Shown here piece by piece: positions 60,733 to 64,000 of a stretch of DNA of 64,000 bases (position 1 is its first letter; every line of letters starts with the position of its first letter). Source of the DNA: DATIXJ01 sp035518715. GTDB taxonomy: Bacteria; Bacteroidota; Ignavibacteria; UBA10030; SZUA-254. Under the pieces are notes generated by a model that did not search any database, had not been told where the DNA came from, and saw nothing but the letters and a program-made list of their open reading frames with translations. The DNA is taken from assembly GCA_035518715.1 (NCBI GenBank), contig DATIXJ010000017.1, positions 13,885-77,884 on the forward strand. Reading direction: 5' to 3'. The position numbers and the translations under genes are program-made.

Positions 60733-62556
60733 ATGTTCAAAAGATTTTCCGCATATCTCTTGCTGCTCGCAGCTCTTTCGGGGCAGGCATACGCTCAGGA
60801 TGGCACGTTTTCCGCGACTGTCGATAAAGACAAGCTTGCACTCGGTGATCAGCTCGAGGTGACATTCTCGCTTAATGGCACCGGAGGAGGAAACGGATTT
60901 CAGGCGCCCGCGTTCGGCGATTTCGTCGTGCTCTCCGGTCCGAACCAGTCGACCAACATGCAGTTCATTAACGGGTCGGTCTCGTCCTCCGTTTCCTATA
61001 GTTACATCCTGCAGCCGAAGGCAGAGGGCAAGTTCACGATCGGTCCGGCATTCATCAACTACAACGGAAAGAAGCTTCAGACACAGCCCATCACCATCGT
61101 TGTGACGAAAGGAGCTCCTCCGCAGGCCCAGCAGAAGGGCGGATCGGCCAACAATCCGGATATTTCAAAACAGATCGGGGATGATCTGTTCTTGAAGGTG
61201 AGCGTTGACCGGACACATGTGGTGCAGGGAGAGCAGATCACCGCAACGTACAAAATCTACACGCGCATTAACGTGGTCAATTATACGCTTTCCAAGATAC
61301 CGTCGCTGACCGGATTCTGGAGCGAGGACCTTGAAGTTCCGAAACAAATTCAGCTCACGAGTGAGACCGTCAACGGTAAACAGTACCGTGTCGGGGTCCT
61401 CAAAAAGGTCGCGCTCTTTGCTCAACGAACGGGAACACTGGACATCGATCCCATGGAAGTGACGTGTGTGGTTCAGGTGCAGACCCGCAGGCGATCCAAC
61501 GACATCTTCGACCAGTTCTTCAACGATCCGTTTTTCGGCAATGTCTCGAATATCAATTACAAGGTCCGCAACGACGCGGTGAAGATCTCGGTCGCACCGC
61601 TTCCGACCGCCGACGTGCCGGCAAATTTCAGCGGAGCGGTTGGCGTTTACTCGATGAACGCCTGGCTCGACAAGCAGCAGACAAAGACGAATGAGCCGGT
61701 TACGTTGAAGGTGAAGATTTCGGGCCGGGGAAATCTGAAGCTCCTTGGTGCCCCGGGACTGACGCTCTCCCCGGATATCGACAAGTATGATCCGAAAATC
61801 TCCGACAATCTTGCGAATCAGGGCGACCAGATTGCCGGGAGCAGAACTTTTGAGTATCTCCTGATCCCGAGACATGCGGGACAGCAGAAAATTCCTTCCA
61901 TCGTCTTTCCGTATTATGATATTGAGAAGAAGCGCTACGTCTCGTTGACAAGTTCCGAGTTCCAGCTCGATGTTCAGAAAGGGAATGATCTCGCCGCGGC
62001 AACTGCGACGGGAATCAGCAAGGAAGACATCAAGCTCCTCGGTGAGGATATTCGTTTCATCAAGAGCGATAACTCGGCGTTTACCTCGACGGGGGAGGTA
62101 TTTTTCGGCTCGCCCTCGTTCTATGTGCTGTCGGTAAGCCCGCTCCTTGCGTTCGTTGGCTTTGTCTTCTACGCGCGACGCAGGGAAAAAGTCCTCGGTG
62201 ATGTCGTTGGGCTGAAGAACCGGCGCGCACGGAAGATGGCGCAGCAGCGCCTGGCGATCGCCCGGAAGCTTCTCCACACGAAGAAGAAGGAGGAGTTTTA
62301 CACGGAAATTTCCCGTGCACTCTGGGGCTATATCGGCGACAAGCTTGGCATTCCGCCTGCCGATCTTTCAACAGACTCCATTCGATCGGCGTTGACTGAA
62401 CGGCACGTTCCCGAAGAATCTTTGACGAAGTTTCTCTCAACCATCGAGCAGTGTGAGTTTGCGCGGTTTGCACCTTCGGCTGACTCGTTCCAACTTGAGA
62501 CGGTCTACTCTGAAACACTCGACCTGATCTCCCGTCTGGAGGATCATCTCTCATGA
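60733..62556 (+). CDS. batD: Aerotolerance protein BatD
   Basis: About 607 residues from ATG 60733, chosen because a signal peptide follows it (FSAYLLLLAALSGQAYAQ). The longer open frame overlaps batC. The large periplasmic region has repeated Ig-like beta segments (DKDKLALGDQLEVTFSLNG, VDRTHVVQGEQITATYKIYT, KTNEPVTLKVKISGRGNLKL). One transmembrane helix (FYVLSVSPLLAFVGFVFYARR) and a cytoplasmic tail of about 120 residues, with ISRALWGYIGDKLGI and CEFARFAP, close it. The layout is that of BatD. Confidence 0.92.
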   Translation: MFKRFSAYLLLLAALSGQAYAQDGTFSATVDKDKLALGDQLEVTFSLNGTGGGNGFQAPAFGDFVVLSGPNQSTNMQFINGSVSSSVSYSYILQPKAEGKFTIGPAFINYNGKKLQTQPITIVVTKGAPPQAQQKGGSANNPDISKQIGDDLFLKVSVDRTHVVQGEQITATYKIYTRINVVNYTLSKIPSLTGFWSEDLEVPKQIQLTSETVNGKQYRVGVLKKVALFAQRTGTLDIDPMEVTCVVQVQTRRRSNDIFDQFFNDPFFGNVSNINYKVRNDAVKISVAPLPTADVPANFSGAVGVYSMNAWLDKQQTKTNEPVTLKVKISGRGNLKLLGAPGLTLSPDIDKYDPKISDNLANQGDQIAGSRTFEYLLIPRHAGQQKIPSIVFPYYDIEKKRYVSLTSSEFQLDVQKGNDLAAATATGISKEDIKLLGEDIRFIKSDNSAFTSTGEVFFGSPSFYVLSVSPLLAFVGFVFYARRREKVLGDVVGLKNRRARKMAQQRLAIARKLLHTKKKEEFYTEISRALWGYIGDKLGIPPADLSTDSIRSALTERHVPEESLTKFLSTIEQCEFARFAPSADSFQLETVYSETLDLISRLEDHLS

Positions 62557-63305
62557 AGAAGCTGTGGTTCATTCTCCTTCTTCTGCTGCCGGTGGCCGCG
62601 GCGGGACAGGAAGCATCACTTCAGTTTGAGCAGGCGAACGGGCTTTACCGTTCGGGCTCGTTTGAGAAGGCGGCTGAGTTGTACGAGCAAATTCTCAAGA
62701 ATGGCTACGAGAGCCCTGCTCTCTACTATAATCTCGGGAATGCCTACTTCAAGCTGCAGAATATTCCTGCGGCAATTCTCGCATATGAACGCGCCCGAAG
62801 ACTTGCGCCGCATGATGAAGATATTCTCTACAATCTCCGGCTCGCAAATCTCCGTGTCGTCGACAAGATCGAGCCGTTGCCGCAGCTGTTTCTTTTCGAA
62901 TGGTGGGGGTCGTTCGTTTCACTGCTCACCTCCGAACGATGGGGAATTCTTGCCATCGCCGGTCTCTGGATAGCAGTCATCGCGGCGACACTCTATCGTG
63001 TGGCGAGAGGAGCGCTTTTCCGGCGGATGGCATTTCTCGTGTGTGGTGTCATGATGCTCTTTTCCATTCTCGCATTTGTCGGCGGTGTGCAGCGCCACCA
63101 CGCCGAGCAGAGCGCATCAGGTGCGATCGTTTTTGCACAATCCGTTTCCGTGAAGAGCGCACCCGATGCACAGAGCACCGATCTCTTCGTTCTTCATGAA
63201 GGCGTAAAAGTCGATGTCATGGATAACGTTGGAGAGTGGAGAAAAATACGCCTGGCTGATGGAAAAGAGGGGTGGGTGGTGATTTCCTCAATTCAGCTCA
63301 TTTAG
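62553..63305 (+). CDS. batE: Aerotolerance protein BatE (TPR and SH3)
   Basis: A 250-residue protein with a signal peptide (LWFILLLLLPVAAAGQ) and two TPR units (ANGLYRSGSFEKAAELYEQIL and YYNLGNAYFKLQNIPAAILA). Two transmembrane helices (ILAIAGLWIAVIAATLY and FLVCGVMMLFSILAFVGGV) and a C-terminal bacterial SH3 domain (VKSAPDAQSTDLFVLHEGVKV, then GEWRKIRLADGKEGWV) follow. This order is typical of BatE. It overlaps batD by 4 bases and is the last gene of the operon. The 233-base gap to rmlB has no clear terminator. Confidence 0.92.
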   Translation: MKKLWFILLLLLPVAAAGQEASLQFEQANGLYRSGSFEKAAELYEQILKNGYESPALYYNLGNAYFKLQNIPAAILAYERARRLAPHDEDILYNLRLANLRVVDKIEPLPQLFLFEWWGSFVSLLTSERWGILAIAGLWIAVIAATLYRVARGALFRRMAFLVCGVMMLFSILAFVGGVQRHHAEQSASGAIVFAQSVSVKSAPDAQSTDLFVLHEGVKVDVMDNVGEWRKIRLADGKEGWVVISSIQLI

Positions 63306-63472
63306 CCGATTGATTCTTTCGGAAAAGTTCCCTATCTTTCGAACACCAGAACATACACAATCCACAAGAAGGTCGAAATTCTCCTGCCGTTTGATAGCAT
63401 TTCATTCTGATTCTTTTCTCCGCGCCTAACAGAACTGCGCGACATCGTACGTGGGCGCTGCACGCTCCTTGA

Positions 63473-63501
63473 TTGACTTTAGAAGCTCATTTTTGTAGAT
63501 T
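63473..63501 (+). promoter_or_regulatory. Candidate sigma70 promoter for rmlB
   Basis: TTGACT (63473-63478), 17 bases, TAGATT (63496-63501), giving a leader of about 30 bases before the ATG at 63539. The rest of the gap after batE shows nothing further. Confidence 0.5.
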
Positions 63502-63538
63502 AATCCCGTATTTTTCAGGATCATCCAACAATTTCTTC

Positions 63539-64000
63539 ATGGTTATCCTCGTAACCGGCGGTTGCGGTTTCATCGGAAGTAATTTTGTTCAGTACATGCT
63601 GGAAGCTCACGACGACGATAAAATCGTGAATCTCGATGCACTGACCTATGCCGGCAATCCCGAAAATCTCAAAGATGTTTCAGCACATCCCCGGTATCAT
63701 TTTGTGAAGGGGAACATCTGCAACCGCTCCGAAGTCGATCGGTGCATGCGGGAATTCCACGTCGATACGATTATCAATTTCGCCGCCGAATCGCATGTTG
63801 ACCGGAGTATTACCGGTCCGTCCATTTTTGTGGAAACAAACATCGGCGGCACTTCCGTCCTCCTGGAAGCGGCTCGCGAGTTAAAAGTGCAGCGTTTCAT
63901 TCAGGTCTCTACCGATGAGGTCTACGGATCGCTTGGGGAGAATGGAAAGTTCTCGGAAACGACTCAGCTTCATCCGAACAGTCCTTATGCCGCTTCAAAG
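63539..64000 (+). CDS. rmlB: dTDP-glucose 4,6-dehydratase, N-terminal part (cut by window edge)
   Basis: 154 codons are visible. This is an extended short-chain dehydrogenase that in its family converts dTDP-glucose to the 4-keto-6-deoxy sugar for rhamnose and other surface sugars. The NAD-binding motif is TGGCGFIGSN (residues 6-15). NLDALTYAGNPENL, NFAAESHVDRSI, ETNIGGTSVLLEA and VSTDEVYG follow, all strongly RmlB-like. The window ends at the lysine of the YAASK motif, so the catalytic Y150 and K154 are present. The rest of the gene lies beyond base 64000. Confidence 0.95.
   Translation, partial: MVILVTGGCGFIGSNFVQYMLEAHDDDKIVNLDALTYAGNPENLKDVSAHPRYHFVKGNICNRSEVDRCMREFHVDTIINFAAESHVDRSITGPSIFVETNIGGTSVLLEAARELKVQRFIQVSTDEVYGSLGENGKFSETTQLHPNSPYAASK

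Noticed and set aside
61165..62277. 370-codon open frame antisense to batD
   Set aside because: It lies inside batD, shows shadow composition and has no start signal.

Overview
The window is a contiguous piece of bacterial chromosome with no sign of phage, insertion sequences, CRISPR or tRNA/rRNA genes. It encodes a Gram-negative envelope (LpxB, LpxL-type acyltransferases, an LptF/LptG pair, OmpA, TonB) together with type IX secretion (T9SS) components (PorU, PorV, SprA, PorX, and T9SS-type C-terminal sorting domains). T9SS is confined to the Bacteroidota/FCB group. Several promoters look like the textbook sigma70 form (TTGACA, 17 nt, TATAAT), and many genes carry AGGAG-type ribosome binding sites. 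Bacteroidia usually show neither, so I infer a deeper FCB lineage such as Ignavibacteriota/Chlorobiota or a relative. No rRNA or marker search was possible, so this placement is tentative.

Layout. (1) 1-8707, minus strand: a tightly packed run transcribed leftward. It holds a degenerate half glycogen synthase, gmhB, a DNRLRE-type lipoprotein, a FadL/PorV-like barrel, rpiB, glyA, tatC, a polyprenyl diphosphate synthase and a partial MFS exporter. (2) 8784-9009: a compact promoter-to-terminator unit of about 190 nt with no standard start codon. (3) 9086-23181, plus strand: a lipoprotein, porU, porV, a T9SS cargo whose M6 peptidase active site is lost, a lipoprotein, a metallopeptidase/propeller/barrel protein and a DUF5683-like protein. 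(4) 23306-25781, minus strand: the lptF/lptG pair. (5) 26085-37672, plus strand: sprA, porX, tsaE, tsaB, accD and arginase. (6) 37683-45036: an envelope cluster of a TonB-like protein, a double OmpA protein, a very long TPR protein and a plugless TonB-receptor-like barrel, running by overlap into panC and a stand-alone GlmU N-domain homologue. (7) 46668-49815: a small secreted protein with a consensus promoter and its own terminator, then a LytR_C protein, rsfS and argS. (8) 50031-54606: an lpxL homologue converging on a leftward operon of lpxB, a divergent acyltransferase and a cytochrome P450. (9) 55061-63305: a moxR-DUF58-Bat (aerotolerance) operon of eight genes preceded by a 17-codon leader ORF. 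(10) 63539-64000: the 5' part of rmlB.

Functional links. The main theme is building and using the outer membrane: lipid A synthesis and acylation, LPS-type export permeases, T9SS translocon/sortase/shuttle/regulator, and energised or peptidoglycan-linked outer-membrane proteins. Housekeeping genes are interspersed, often joined by 1-4 nt stop/start overlaps that imply translational coupling. The most novel-looking items are the P450 within an lpxB operon, the catalytically dead M6 homologue beside the T9SS sortase, the peptidase/propeller/barrel fusion, the small 8784-9009 transcription unit, and the 17-codon leader ORF that overlaps moxR.
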